Assembly (NCBI GenBank): GCA_005784505.1
Contig: VCAZ01000008.1
Span: forward strand, 3,707,763 to 3,771,762
Origin: Bagarius yarrelli
Taxonomy: Eukaryota > Chordata > Actinopteri > Siluriformes > Sisoridae
DNA: 64,000 nucleotides
Reading direction: 5' to 3'
Below are positions 25,372-38,680 of this stretch, in pieces (positions within the stretch are counted from its first letter, which is position 1; each line of letters starts with the position of its first letter). The notes below the pieces were generated by a model, which searched no databases, was not told the DNA's origin, and saw nothing but the letters and a program-made list of their open reading frames with translations. The translations under genes and the position numbers were made by a program.

Positions 25372-27390
25372 TATGAAGCTTCATGTCTCTCTGGGATCCA
25401 CTGTGGCCTTCATAGTGTATGTTTGTGTATATAAATAAGTTAAAACAGACTCTGGACATCTCAAATCATTTTAAAGTCATGATAAGAAGCCAAAGAACCC
25501 ACATTTAACGATTTACTCTGTCAACCTGAGGCATTTGTGTAATATTAGACACGAGTATAATAACTTGCCAACGTCCCTTGCCAACGTAATGTATGTTGAA
25601 TGACATGAATAACTTGACTGGTACCTCAGTGTGGATGTAGGAAACAGTTTCATCATTATGAAAAAATAGCAGAAAATCTAATAGAATGTCATTTCTAATT
25701 TTTAAGCTTCAGTAAACACAGCCATTGACGCCAGTATTTTTTTTTTTTAATTTTTAAAGATTGGCTATTAAAAAGTGAAATGTTTCTGGGACGTTAAAGC
25801 ATCAAAGAGGGAGGTATAAACCTCAGATATCACAGCCCATTCCCCACTGATTATAGTCACCATTGCCCAGCTGTATTACAGTGCATCAGGAAGAAGATCA
25901 TAGCACTGTGTGTGTGTCTGTGCGGAGAAAGTGCTGCTATTAGGTCCGTGCTATTGTTCATTTAGTCCAGCAGTAGCGCTAGGCGGGATTGGCAGTGATA
26001 AAGTAACCTGTACCTGTGAAACATAAACAGATCTAAACAGGGGCTAAACCCAAATGCAAAGTTAGTTTATGTGTATCATCCTGCTGCAGAACGAAACATC
26101 TTCGCAATGACAAAAAGACTGATTTTATTTACAGTTATGTTTAATATTTACAGTAAATGCATAATTAAGGATTTGTGACACATGCTGATGTTGGAAAAAG
26201 GAATTCTTTAATCCCAGGATGATGATTTAGTGTCATTAGTGTTGACTTTTCTTGCATTTGTTTGAAAGCACAGAATAAAATCGTTTTTATGGCTTGTATT
26301 AAATGCCAATGTCGGGTTAAATGTAATGGAAAATCAATGAAAACAAACATACCTGATCAAAACATTGGAATTGTGATATCGATTTCACAACACTCTATTT
26401 TTCCTTCCAACAAGTGTTCAAATGTAAAACCGCAACCTAAAAAATCTATTTAGCTTTGATTATAGTAGAAATAAAAAACCCAGTGCTATAAAGTGAGCTG
26501 TCTAGTCTTATCCCGCAGAGAGACAACAGGAGCTCGCTCGATTGCCGACTGATATGAGTGTCTACACGTTGAAAAAACATGCTCCTGGTGCCGTGAGCTC
26601 CCAGCTCTCCCTGTGGACGAAAACAAACTTAGAAACAGAGTACTTATGTTCTCCAGGGTCTGAATAAAACCCATGGGACCTCTCCACTGATTTAACTGAT
26701 TTATACCTCTCGCCTCTCCAACGCTGGCCTGAGGTCATCTAAATTATTTATAAATGTGTCCCGGAATGTTTCTTATTTAACAGTATAGCAGTCCACATTT
26801 GTTGTTAATGTAAAGAGAAATTTTTCTGAACGATATTTGGTGGTGGAAGAGGGACGCGTGTGAGCTCATCAGGTATATATAATTAGCTTCATAAATACAG
26901 ACAAAAGTGTCCATTTTTTCTAGTCGTGTGTGTTTAGTCTTGTCGTCTTGTTAATCCAAGACAAATCGAAGCTGCTAAAACACTGATTTTAATCCTGTTT
27001 TTTAAGCTTCGCCACACTTGAAAACACTCCATCCAGTTATTATTATTCTCTAAAATGTGATCACCTGACAGTCACGATTTTAAGTAGGTTCTTCCCACAT
27101 ATTTTCAGACCATTAAACCAAAACCAATAATTCTGCATTCCAGGCTTCTAAATAACAGTTTGTGGTCTTTGCTCCAGCAGACTGTTTAAACCTTTACAGC
27201 CCATCAACCCAGAAACAACAGTTCCTCTTTTTCTCTTCCACTTTATTAACCATAGTTGCAGCCACATTAGCTAAGTATTCACCACTAAATAATTTACACA
27301 AACTCAGACTGATAAATAAGTTAATATAAAAGGCTTTTCTGTAAATTCATTTTTCATTAGTTTAACATAAAAAATAATGCTTACATAGTC

Positions 27391-27431
27391 AAATATATAT
27401 ATACAGTATGCATATATATATATATATATAT
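27391..27431. repeat. (TA)n microsatellite, interrupted
   Basis: Two TA runs are separated by cagtatgc. Confidence 0.85.
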
Positions 27432-28571
27432 TCCTTTTACCCTGTAGACCTTTAGAATAATGAAAAGACAAAATTAGCATAATTACACACAATAAAATCT
27501 TGTTCCATAGAGGTTTGGGTTTATTGGGCCAATAGGATGCAAGCCGGATGCAAGCCAGATGTCCAGACACTGGACAGCTATCAGGGCTATCAGGTACTTG
27601 GTCTCAAAGGTCTCCTCATTTATTTTTATATGTGAGGAAATTCAGCAAACCTACCAGTCCCATGTTTGAAAACGGTTGACTGCAATTCTGTGTTGCTGCT
27701 GAGCTCATAAATGACCCTGCCTTCAGACTTAATCAGACAAAAATGCAAATGTCCAACACAGTTAAACACTCCACTTTTCACAAGATTTGCAAGACCTTAA
27801 CTACACCACATAATTAACACCTAATCCAGCCCTGTAATCATGTTACCCCCATTTAAAACCCTATGATTTACAACCAGGAAACTGGATAGAAATTCCTGCA
27901 AATGTGGATATTTATACTTTTCTAATTTTATAAAAGTATAAATGAATAATGAAGACAATAGTAGAATAGTCTACCTGCACTTCCAAGTCATCTCTGTTCA
28001 CATGTAGTGTACCACTGTTCTAAACTGCGGTGGGGTCAATGCTTTTACATTCTACCCTCAAAATGTTTCAATAATGTTTTCATTTCATTAAAAAATGAAC
28101 CTTAAAATATTATTTTTTCTAATTTTAGTAAAAAAAAGCAAAAAAAAAAAGCAAAGGATTTTTTGATAAATGTAAAGGTTATAATAACCTGTATAAATAA
28201 AGTACTTGCCAAATATTTCTTTTTGTTCGTGCATAAGGTCACAAATTACGAAGCGCTTGAAGGCACATATAATAGTAATGTCACTGTGATTTCTATTTGT
28301 TGTAATTAGAACCTCTGAACCCCCTTTTAAAGTTGTTTTCTATAAAGTGCAACATAAATAGAATTATCTTTTTTTTATCATGTACCAGACACATAAATCT
28401 AATACGGACACGCAAAAGACTTGTCCGGTGTTTTACATTGTCAATCTGTGACACGTAGCTAACAGAAAAAAAAAAAAATCTGTAGTGGTAATTTTGGTCA
28501 TGGCATACCATAATAAACTTCATCTTACGGTCCACCAGAGTCGTTTCGACATTTTCCCCAGTGGTTTGAAG

Positions 28572-29045
28572 TAGGACTGCACGATATATCGGTTCAGCAT
28601 CGACATCACGGTGTGTGCATTTGCAATAGTCACACTGCAGGATGTGCAGCGTTAAATGGGGATTATAGTCGACTGCACCACAGTTCAGAACACATGTTAC
28701 TTGTGGATTAATCACAAAGTTTAATAACATTCGCACATTGTTTTAAGGTTTAATACCGTGTAAATATTTCAAGCACGTTTAAAGCGATCACTTTTGTAGC
28801 TTTAATAAAGATTAATTGTTCTATATATAGAAATCTATACAGTGTGATTTCAGGTTTAATTTCTGGAAAAAAAGCACAGGTTATTTCATGTACATCTTTG
28901 TTCTATTGTATTTATCTATGCTTATAATTTGTTTATTATATTTTACGCAGCACACGCTATCTAAAAAGTCATATGCTAAAAATTTTTTAAATTGCAATAT
29001 ATACTGAATAAAACATTGTTAAATTTTTTAGATATCATGCCACCC
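28572..29045. mobile_element. hAT-like non-autonomous element (family A, copy 2)
   Basis: It starts aggactgcacgatatatcgg and ends near gatatcatgccacccc. It carries the same internal blocks as copy 1 without the nested MITE. The minus-strand ORF over this area is not a gene. Confidence 0.65.
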
Positions 29046-29827
29046 CGTCAGTTTAAAATCGCGCTTATTGTGTTATCAGGTTATATTGGTTTTTGGTTTG
29101 ATGGTCATCGTAGAAGAAAGTCACACTGTGGGAAAGTCTCTGAAAGCTGAAAACGGATTGCAGCAGCCATTTATTGTCTCAAACTTATGATCAAACAGAA
29201 AAGACTTTGGGATTATAAAAATCTTTTAGGTTTTTAATGTTTGTCTCAGACAACCAAATCTTGGCTAAAATCACAGTGTAAACTCAGCTCAACATCATAC
29301 CTGCATTTAATTCACCATCTATCCATCCGCATTATTGTTTCCTTTCTTCTTTTTGTCATTTAAAAACACGCTGATTCTTTTGTCAGAAAAAATTCAACTG
29401 TTTAGCCCCAAAACTGCATACCAGTGATACTCATTGGCCCAAACTTTTTCTTTGATCCATCACTTCCCCCTCTGATCAGTTCATTTTCTCTCATAAAAAC
29501 CTCTCAGTTTCATTACAGACGAAAACTTTATCCAGCAGGTTTCTTGTATTTACCTTGTACTTAGAGCGAGAGCACATGACAGCGTTATTTAAAGGCACCG
29601 TCTTAATAACTTTATGTAATTTAAGCTAGCAAGCAAATGTGTGTTTGTTAGCATAACCTGACCAGTTAAAATTCAGAAAACATCATCTATTCTTGAAAAA
29701 AAAAATACAGTTTCAGTATGTCTGTGCTGATTGTAGCTTTAGATTGTTCTTCCTGTATGACGGGGTTTAAATGCTGTTGTATCCCATCTGCCTTCAGGTG
29801 TGGACAGGTGTTGATTTTATGCTCACT

Positions 29828-29945
29828 GTTTGGGCTGCAACAAAATATCTCTTTAGCATCAACGTCGCAATGTGTGCATCTGCTATAGCCACAATACAGG
29901 ATGTTCAATGATTATAGTCTGACTGCATCACAGTTCAGAATTTGG
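29828..29945. mobile_element. Family A fragment (copy 3)
   Basis: gggctgcaacaaaatatctc, caatgtgtgcatctgctata and tgactgcatcacagttcaga match the 5' 120 bp of family A. Confidence 0.6.
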
Positions 29946-32900
29946 TTATACAAATGATCATAGCTTATATATTTTAGCTTGAAACTAGTCTGGCTATTCT
30001 GTCTCTTTTATCAGCAAGGATGTCCTACCTAGACTGAACCATTCACTATATCATGGTCAAGGTCACCAGGATCGCAAATTCCTACCCATTCTCCTACCTA
30101 TTCTGATGTTTTCTATCAATTCATTCTTTATATTTATTATTATTTATATTAGTCCACAGAAGAGTTACAGGTACAGCAAGCTTTCAGACGAACACAAACA
30201 AAGGCTTAACTGTGCTTCAGCGAGTCTCCAGCAATCCTTGTAAATCACTAAAGGCCTCTCCTTGTCTCTTTACACAACTTTGCTGGCAGTTCGAAATCCT
30301 CTGCTGGGCAAAATGTAAAAGCTCCCCAGCTGACACTTAGCGTAAGAGAGCATGAAACCCAGACAGCAAACTGTGAACTGTTTACTCTGCAAAGAGGCCA
30401 GTAAGAAATCAACATAATTTACCCTGGCATTGTGGTATGAGCTTTTCATTGCTCTATTAAATGGCCATTTGTCCTCCTCACTAGATTCTACAACAGCAGG
30501 GAAAGAAAGAGGAACATAACTGCACTGTGCACACAGATTTTCCTTAGTTATCCGTTACATCCAGCAGAACACTCCATTCTTTATCTGTGATTTCATCAGT
30601 CTAAATAACTGTTTAGAATGTATTAATAGCTCGACTCCAAAATGAATTCTAATTTAATGACTGCATTCATTTTTTATTAGATTTGCAAAAAATATTATTC
30701 AGACTACGTTTTTGGCAGTAACAATAGCAGGTCAATTAAATAGAAAATAAGTAATAAATAATCATTTTTTTTAAAAATCCACCGTGATAAACCATGCCAA
30801 AATATACTTTACCGAAAAAATCCTGGCTACAGTGATATGTTTTTACTTTCTTCTGATTTATGCTCTTTTAACCCATGCAAAAAAGAATCAACTTTATTTA
30901 CTTTATTTTTTGTTTTTGGTCTTTCGTTTTAATTTATTTTATTAAATACTAACAAACCCAAATATTTGTCAATAACAGAAAGTATTGTGATGTGTTAATG
31001 TAAATTATCAGAAAATAAATTCGGATTAACAAAAGTTAAATATCAGATCTGGATCTAATACTTTTTAGATGTCCAGATTTTTTTTGCATTGTTAAGTTTA
31101 TACTGTAACTAGGATTCGAATATTTGTTGTTTAGGACCAGGTCATTTTCAGTATTGTTGTTTTCCCAGCAAGCTTCTGGGTGACATTAAATAAAAGGAAG
31201 CAGTGGAAATGTTGGTATCGTCTTGTGCTTAGGCAAGCTTTTAAAAATTGACACCACAACAAGCTTAATTAAATATACCTCGGCTAACTGTGCTGTGAAC
31301 CGCTGTGCTGGTGTTTTAAATCGAGTTTGTTTTACAATCAGTGTGAGGGATCAATGCTTTTCCTCACTTCCCCCACACAGTGCAGATATCAAGAGCCATA
31401 CTAATCAGCTTAGTGTGATGCTTAACGTTTAATAATGTGAAAGTTTTCATACATTTGGGGAAAAAAGACACTTATCAATGTTATAACAGTATATTTTGCT
31501 GTCTTTGTCCAGTAAGTGTATTGTTTATTCTAAACTAAAAGCAACCTTCTGACTCTGCATTTAAAATTTATTACTTATATCTAAGAAACAATGGCGCGGT
31601 GTAGCATTTTATCTGTATAACTGTATTACTTCTTATATACTGTATATAGTAAAACTACTATAGAGAAGGATTGCACCAAAAACCTTTAAAGCAGTCGAAG
31701 AGAAAGCAAAAAAGGCATGACTTACATTGCATAAGCCTAAGTGGGAACGTTGACTGTCAAATCACATAAGGCCAGAAAAATAAAAAATCTATTGAGTTGC
31801 TATTAATTCGCTATGGTTTAGGGCGCACAATTAAAGCTCTCCCTCAAGTCTTGTTAAAAGTTTTGTCCGGCTCCCCACACACATATAAATGAAAATTTGG
31901 ATTTTAATTTTAATTTAATTTTTTAATAAATAATAATATGAGCAACAGTAGAATAGTGTTATTTTGTTATTATTTTGCGATATATATTTAACTTATTGTT
32001 TACATAGTAAGTAGTGTTTTTCCTTCGGGGATGCGGCCGACTGACCAGCTGTCACTGCAATTGACTAAATTTACTTATTAAAAAAAAATGTGCTAAGTTT
32101 GTTGGTTGCATTGTAGATAAGGTCAAACTACAAGTACTGACAGTGTGTTTCTCTTTTCAAAGAAAAAAAATGTGCGAATCATTTCCATCACTTGTGTAAG
32201 TAACTGATGGTGGTATTGGTAACCTAGTAACCAACAGTAAATAAATCAAGGCAAGCAAAATAGAGTGAAAACAGACGCTAAGTCACGTGAGTTTAATATT
32301 CACTATGTGGAAAAAGTTTACATCTAACTTTTTTTTTATTTGCCTTTTCTATTCCTTGTTTCTGATGTGATACTTTAAAATGCACATAAACAAAGGGTGA
32401 AGGAATAATAGCATGTGACTGCTGGCACACACTTCTCCAGACACATTTCCGGAGTATTTAATCAAATAAAGTGTTTTTAGCAGCCAATTGCTTCTTAATC
32501 AATTGTTCTTACTGGAGTCCTGCATCTATTATTAGTAGTTTAGCGCACATTTTACACTTAAATAAGCAGATTATGATTAGTTACCAATTAAAAAAATACA
32601 TTAACGTAATAGCAAATAAAATATATTAACTAAAGTTAAGGGTTCGCTGTTAGTGACTCTTGTTTGTTCAAGGCCATGTGTGTGTCAGCATTTGAGGTAA
32701 TAGTGAGTGCAGGGACGAAATCGAGTGGGGTTTTTTTTCCGTCAGGATGCCCCTCGGCTTCTGACAGCAGGAACAGAGTCCAATTCATTTGCAACACGTT
32801 GAAGTGTCGAGCTTTCAAGATGACACACCCTCCAGAAGGATTAATAATTCATCAGGCCAAGAAGGCCTAAGAGAATTAGCCCTGTTGTGCTGATTATTTC

Positions 32901-33244
32901 TTTCCAGATTGTTATATGCATACGATTGAGGTTTTGTGCAGTCAGGGAGTCGGGATTTGATTAGTCTGTTGGCTGAAGTGGGCTGAGTGATCAAACCAGG
33001 TTACCCAGTAGATAATAACACAGGAGGAATCACATTAGGCTGTGTGAATCTTTGGACTCTGCTCCGAGTTGTACGTACCGTCATAGGCTGTAAAATCACA
33101 GGGGAAATTCAGGCAGAAATATGGCATTTTTTATTGCATTTGATACGCTAACAGGAAGTAAGGAAGTTAATGTCTGCACAGTGTTTTTTTTTTGTTTTGC
33201 ATATACCAGTTTAGAATGTTGGGGTCAGAGCGCAGAGTCAGCTA

Positions 33245-33302
33245 TGATACGGTGCCCCTGGAGCTAGAAGGGTTAAGGTTCTTAAGGACCCAACAGTGGC
33301 CT
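33245..33302 (-). repeat. Short tRNA-SINE fragment
   Basis: The string agggttaaggttcttaagga ... cccaacagtgg matches the antisense core of the LINE-tail SINE family. It is too short to orient fully. Confidence 0.35.
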
Positions 33303-33917
33303 CCTGGTTCCTTTTAGTGCCTTTTAGCCACCACTGCCCACTAGCTGCCTGGCCACGAGAGAATTATAGATGCATGTGTTAAGTCGCAAGCAGGCCATCT
33401 CAATTTGTCTGATAGTGTGTTAGTGTGGTTTCACAGCTCCCTCATATTAACACATAAAATCTCGATGTGAACCTCATATTTAAATACATAGGGAAGAGGT
33501 TACAGTACATTTCCTTCGGCATAAAGGTGTCAGTTTTTCCTCAAAAGAGGCAGACGTATGTGTGATGTTTCCCTCTTGTGTTTTCCATGCAAACATGAGC
33601 AGATATGTGAAAAAAATTCCTGTTCACGTTTCAGATTTCTGCAGTGTGGAAAGCTCATTTCACTAGTGACGGAAAACATACATGTCATTCTTTCTCTGTG
33701 TATATATCTGTTATATATTCCATATCTGTTTATGGGTATTGCAAATCTGACCCACTGCAGATTTTGCAGATTTTATATCTGTTTATATTTTGAGACATTC
33801 AGTCTACAGCTAGATTTGATCCGGTTGAATGTCATTCTTGATCATGTGTTTACCTTCGTGTGTGCGAATAATTGAGAGCATTATTTTCTTTGTACAGCTG
33901 TACAATGCCATTTAAAG

Positions 33918-33945
33918 TATTCTATTCTATTCTATTCTATTCTAT
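33918..33945 (+). repeat. (TATTC)n microsatellite
   Basis: Five pentamer units. Confidence 0.9.
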
Positions 33946-35218
33946 TTAACCAATAAAACTACTTTTTATAGCTCTTATTCTTAGGTCTGAGTGAGCGCAG
34001 GAGCTCTGCAGTGTCTTTTAGGTGCATTATTGGGTTTACTGTTCCAGCTTAATGCTATTTATTTATTTACTTGTTCTTTCCTTTCTGCCACTGGTAAAGG
34101 TCAGTGTAATCTAGTGGGGCGCCGTATGCCAATTTTCATAAAGCTGTTAATATTAAATCTACACAGTTCCTTATATTTTAAAACAGTCACTAACAACAAC
34201 TGTTTGCAATATTTTATTTGAATAATGCTTTTATTGTCTATTAGGTATACGTGAGATTCATTCCATAAGCCAATTGCTTTGCCAATTGAGTGTATTAGCT
34301 CCTTGTTGTGGTTATGCGTCTGAGCTCATATGCTGGCCTATAGCAGAGTAATGTTCGAAGCCTTCTTGAGTACAACATGCTTCATGATCTGCAATATTAA
34401 TGGAGTGGTACATAAGCGCAGCAGCCCTAGCAGATGGAGTGGAGGGAAAAAGTGCCGTTCACAAGTACAGGCTCTCTCTAAATACCACTCAACCAACAGT
34501 AAACAAGCCCTGGTGTCCCTCAGATCATTATTACCATCATTTGCATTCAATTAAAATGTAAAGTGCACTGGGGGTTATGGGAGAGACTGGTTAGTATATG
34601 ACAGGAGGAAGTTTTTTAAACGAACAGGTATTGGGTTGCGTGCCACACCGACTATTGCACCAATCCTTGTCTTATGCATATCGACTAGCCTCGTGTAGCC
34701 AGACCTTTAGACTGACTGCAGAATTTCTGGGAACCTTGGCTGCTTTTAATAGCTAAGACCCACTCAACTAAACACATGACTGACAGGTAAATAAAACAAT
34801 GACGTCACCTTTGTTGCTGCTTCATGTTTAGGTGTGTCAGTAAATGCCGCAAGGAAAACACTCGAACGTCTTTTAAACAGTCTATACGGTGAACCTTGCA
34901 CACTTTTAGAAATCCAGCATTTAATCCAGCTTTTAATTAATTAACACAAACGCTTATTTCTTCGATCAGACGGCTTTGGGTCATTTCCATGTAGACTATT
35001 AAATAACGCGACACACACATCTTCCGGTAATCCTGCACACTTCAACCAATCAGAGAACAACTTTGATACTCCTGAAGTGTCACAGCTAATTATACAGCAG
35101 ACGTTCAGCCAGCGGTCTGTGAGTGTGACGTCTGAGGCTGAGACTATGTGTCGACTACTTTAACAAGCAGTCTGTGCTCTTAGTCTGTCTCCTGAAAACT
35201 AGTAACTCAACAAGTCTT

Positions 35219-35563
35219 TCATTTATTAATGCATCTTCTATACCCACTTATTCCCTAATTCGAGGTCACGTGGATCTGCTGGAGCCTATCCCGGCTGTCT
35301 CTGAAAGGGCGAAAGGCAGGGGGGGGTACACCCTGGACAGGTCGCCAGTCCATCACAGGGCCACACTCACACTCACTTCTATGAGCAATTTAGAATCACC
35401 AATCAACCAATAAACATACGTGTTTGGACTGTGGGAGGAAACCGGAGTACCCAGAGTAAACCCGTGCAGGCAGAGAGAGAACATGCAAACTCCACACAGA
35501 AAAGGCCCCTGCCAGGGCCTTCTTGCTGTGGGGCAACAGTGCTAAACACCATGCTGCCCTCGA
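35219..35563 (-). repeat. DANA/Mermaid-like SINE, near full length
   Basis: Reverse-orientation copy. It retains the antisense of gcatgttctc (gagaacatgcaaactccaca) that the 511-818 copy lacks. The tRNA-like head is eroded (gctaaacaccatgctgccct). Confidence 0.85.
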
Positions 35564-36403
35564 CAAGTTTGTTTATAAAATAAAGGTTTTCTTGCATTGA
35601 TGTTAGATTAAAGTTTCAGGCTTGTGACCTTTCACCCTAAGGACAGTGAAGCGTAACATACAGCAATGCAGGGTTTTTCAGTTATCCGTGTTTTATATTT
35701 AAAAAACAATAAACACACACTGACTTTCTCTCACACACACATGCACATACAGAATGCTGCTCGCAATGGACGCTTGCAGTCAATAAAATCGCGTCACTGC
35801 TTGGTTTTTCTCGCTTTTAAGTGCATGATAAAAGTGAATGATTTAAGCCTTAAATGCAGACGGAATACCGTCAGATCATGTAGCACCTATTCCGCTTAAG
35901 AGGGAAGATCTGGTCATTTATCTGGTCTTTAGAAAAACTCTGAAAGGTTTTTAAAAGGATTCTACATGTTGCTGTCTCTAACAGAAAGCGGGCTATGAAC
36001 AAAACACTGAGTGAAAATTCTGATCTCATGGAAGTAGTGGAAATTGAATCTTTTGTGTGTCATAACAGCATTTCGGGAATTTTTCTCTCAGGATTACCTG
36101 CCTTTTATTACAGCTGTTAGTTATAAAGAATAATTATTGTTTTGTTTTTTTTATTATTTTTTAGGATTTTCCTGCTGCTTTCATGCTTCCAGCACATACA
36201 AAAGTTCATTCCAGATACCTTGCCAACCCTGAATAAGGAATGACTTAAGTCAGTATTTCTCTGCACATTTATATGTTTTTTCTTGCCAACCTTAATGCAA
36301 GACCTAACTTATATAAAACGTTTTAATGGTTAGGCTAAGTACACTTTCGTAATTTTAATAGTGCTGACAAATATTTCTTTCACTGCTAATTTTATGCTCA
36401 ACT

Positions 36404-36500
36404 AGGGTGACTATATGTCCTCTTTTTCCCAGACATGCCCTCTTTTTGAACCTACCAAAATGCATCCGGTCGGGATTGTCCGGAAATCTTGCTTTTCCTT
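36404..36500. repeat. Interspersed repeat (tatgtcctctttttccc type)
   Basis: gggtgactatatgtcctctt followed by catgccctctttttgaac is a familiar fish interspersed repeat. Its class is uncertain. Confidence 0.4.
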
Positions 36501-36765
36501 TTTGCCATCACCATTGGCCTTTCGCACGTGACCTTTGACTTGGGCATGTATGTATACATTGGTCAAACTACATCTCAATCATTAACCTCAGCATCAAGCC
36601 AAGAGACAAAAAGCGGCTCACCTGTTAACCTTCTCCTGAACAACATAAAAAAAATCCCCAACCACAAATGGAAACTCACAGATGATTTACAGAGAATCCA
36701 TGTGAAGCAGTATAAGTGCCTAGAAGCCCACGTACTCCACAAAACACAATGTTGTTAATAGAAAC

Positions 36766-37112
36766 TGATTATATCACAATATATTCAAATGCAATATACT
36801 AAAATACTTCGAATAAAATAAAGCAAAACAAATAGCTGAAAATAAAACAAATGCAAAGCCGCCGGCGCCCTTATTTTTCACGCTATACTTACTTGTGTGT
36901 CAGCAACAACTACAGGATCGGAGGAGGAAGTCATTTGACACACACTGAGACGTTTAATTAAATATTAACTTACATGTAAATCAGTGTAAAACCTAATATA
37001 AATATGTATCGATACTAGAGATTGGAATATTTGATATATATCGATATTTTGTTTATCGAAATATACAAAATATCGATAGTGATTGTTAGCTGTAGCAATA
37101 TTTTTACACAGC
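36766..37112. mobile_element. ATATCG-rich hAT-like element (family B, copy 1)
   Basis: It shares cagcaacaactacaggatcg then gaggaggaagt, tttgacacacactgag and atcgatactagag with copies at 43679-44036 and 58712-59127. It ends acacagccctgtta. Confidence 0.65.
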
Positions 37113-37826
37113 CCTGTTAATCTTAAATAAGGTTTTGTTATGTTTGTTATTATTCGGTTAGCCTATATTCCTGCTTACTCTCTTTAATTCTGTCCTTAAA
37201 AATTAAAATGGTAAAAAAAAAACTTGTGACCTGCACAATTCAACTGTTCATCACCACCTTAAAAAAATCTTTTGCTGTTAAAACATAGACTCACACAAGT
37301 TTACTGTCCGTATACACATTTAATAGTATCTGAAGTACATCTGCAGAAGTTTGTCATGTCTTAGACTCCCTACTGGTAGGCTTGTGGAGAAATTCTCCCC
37401 CTTGACTTGGTAAAGGATGATGAACATCCTGCCGGGGTAGTCATGCAGGAAGCTTTCTCTCACTCTGTCTCTCTGTCTCTTTCTATCGCGGTTACATGCG
37501 GGGGTGGAGGGAGGAAAAGAGGCAGGGGGTAATTGAGCTTTTGCTATTTGCTGTTCTGCCCATGAGAATCTCTGTGTTTCGCTGATCACCAAGAAGTTTA
37601 TTGCGCTTGCGAATCTCCTGGTTGCAAATGTAAACAAGAAAACCTTCTGGCACATGGCGTGAGCGCAGGCCGTGTTTTTTCTGCTAATTTGAATCAGATA
37701 GCACCCCTGCTAAGCACATATCTCTGGGATCAGCTATGAAAACCTGATACACATTTTAAAAATAGCAGCCTGCCAGTTGATTTCAGTCCATTGATTCACA
37801 CATTCAATTTGAACACATCACAAAAT

Positions 37827-37970
37827 GGATCTTAGGTTACTGAGCAGTTGAGGGTTAAGGGCTTTGCTCAAGGGCCCAACAATGGCAGCTTAGTGGAGGC
37901 TGGGAATTGAACCTGCGATCTTCTGGTCAGCGAGCCAACACCGTGACGCCACTAAGCCACCACTTCCCCC
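37827..37970 (-). repeat. tRNA-SINE (LINE-tail family)
   Basis: In antisense it shows gttgagggttaagggctttg, caagggcccaacaatggca and the head ccactaagccaccacttccc. Confidence 0.75.
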
Positions 37971-38613
37971 AAGGAAACATACATTGGCAGGGGGGTGATG
38001 AGATGTTCTTGAGGTTTTCATGGATATTACAGTTAAAGATGGGATTTATTCCCATACTCACATATACCTATTCCCTACTTTGTGTTGCCACTTAAGATTT
38101 ACATGGTTCTACATAGAACTTTAGTCTGCATAAACTAAAATACTGTTATATTTTTTGGGTGCTTCTTCGTTTTGGGCATTAAACTGTCAGTAGCAGCCAG
38201 GGATGCCTCAGACTGGCTTATTTTATTAAATCACACACACGCATATCCCAGCTAATATCTGCGTGAAAGATACCTAAAACCTTATCCATACATTATTATT
38301 TATATGTTTTTAATCGCTTACAAATTTCTGTATATGGAGCACCCCTAATACTGTGTATGCTATAGACTTTTTTTGTGTTCCTGTTTTAATATTAGCCATT
38401 AGCCTATTAGTCGTTCTGTTTCCGTTCAGTCTTTTTTAGTGACATTTTTCGCAAACATAAAAAAAAACATAAACTTTTTTATTTGTATACCTTTAGATTC
38501 ATTTGTAACCATTTACAAAATATTATTCCTTTTTTTTATTCTTTATACATGCAGTAATGTAGATTGAGTAAAAGCACACATGGATTTTTACATTACAGAG
38601 ACTCTGCTCGTCT

Positions 38614-38625
38614 ATGGGTACATGA
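38614..38625 (+). promoter_or_regulatory. Minimal upstream ORF (ATG GGT ACA TGA) overlapping the htr4 start
   Basis: An ATG at 38614 opens a three-codon ORF whose TGA (38623-38625) overlaps the htr4 ATG (38622-38624) as ATGA. It lies inside the same exon, so every transcript using this exon carries it. Overlaps of this kind can lower translation or allow reinitiation. The effect here is inferred, not shown. Confidence 0.55.
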
Positions 38626-38680
38626 ATCTGAGTTCCAGCGGCCAGATGCCTGTAATGGAGGAAGTTGATACCAGTGAAAG
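38622..38680 (+). CDS. htr4: htr4 coding exon 1 (extracellular N-terminus)
   Basis: This short exon encodes the first 19 residues plus two bases of residue 20 (begins [19 protein letters not shown]). It is preceded by a pyrimidine-rich acceptor ending at 38598 (an alternative AG is at 38600) and ends in an AG|GTAAGA donor. Its phase-2 end joins the single overhanging C of exon 2 to make AGC (Ser20) with no stop. That exact phase fit is the main support, because the N-terminus is poorly conserved in this family. N2-L-S is a possible N-glycosylation sequon. The first AUG (38622) has a T at -3, a weak context. AUG 38655 (Met12) has G at -3 and G at +4 and would give an N-terminus closer in length to the human one. 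A three-codon upstream ORF overlaps the first AUG. Confidence 0.75.

Larger units (their letters stand above)
23635..38598. other. 5' flank or 5'-UTR intron of htr4, repeat-rich
   Basis: No coding exon was recognised. The named repeats above account for part of it. The rest is AT-rich sequence in which short ORFs show no family signature. Non-coding 5' exons could lie here and would not be visible by eye. Confidence 0.55.

Noticed and set aside
28293..28736. 147-codon minus-strand ORF
   Set aside because: It largely overlaps a non-autonomous repeat whose other copies do not keep the frame.
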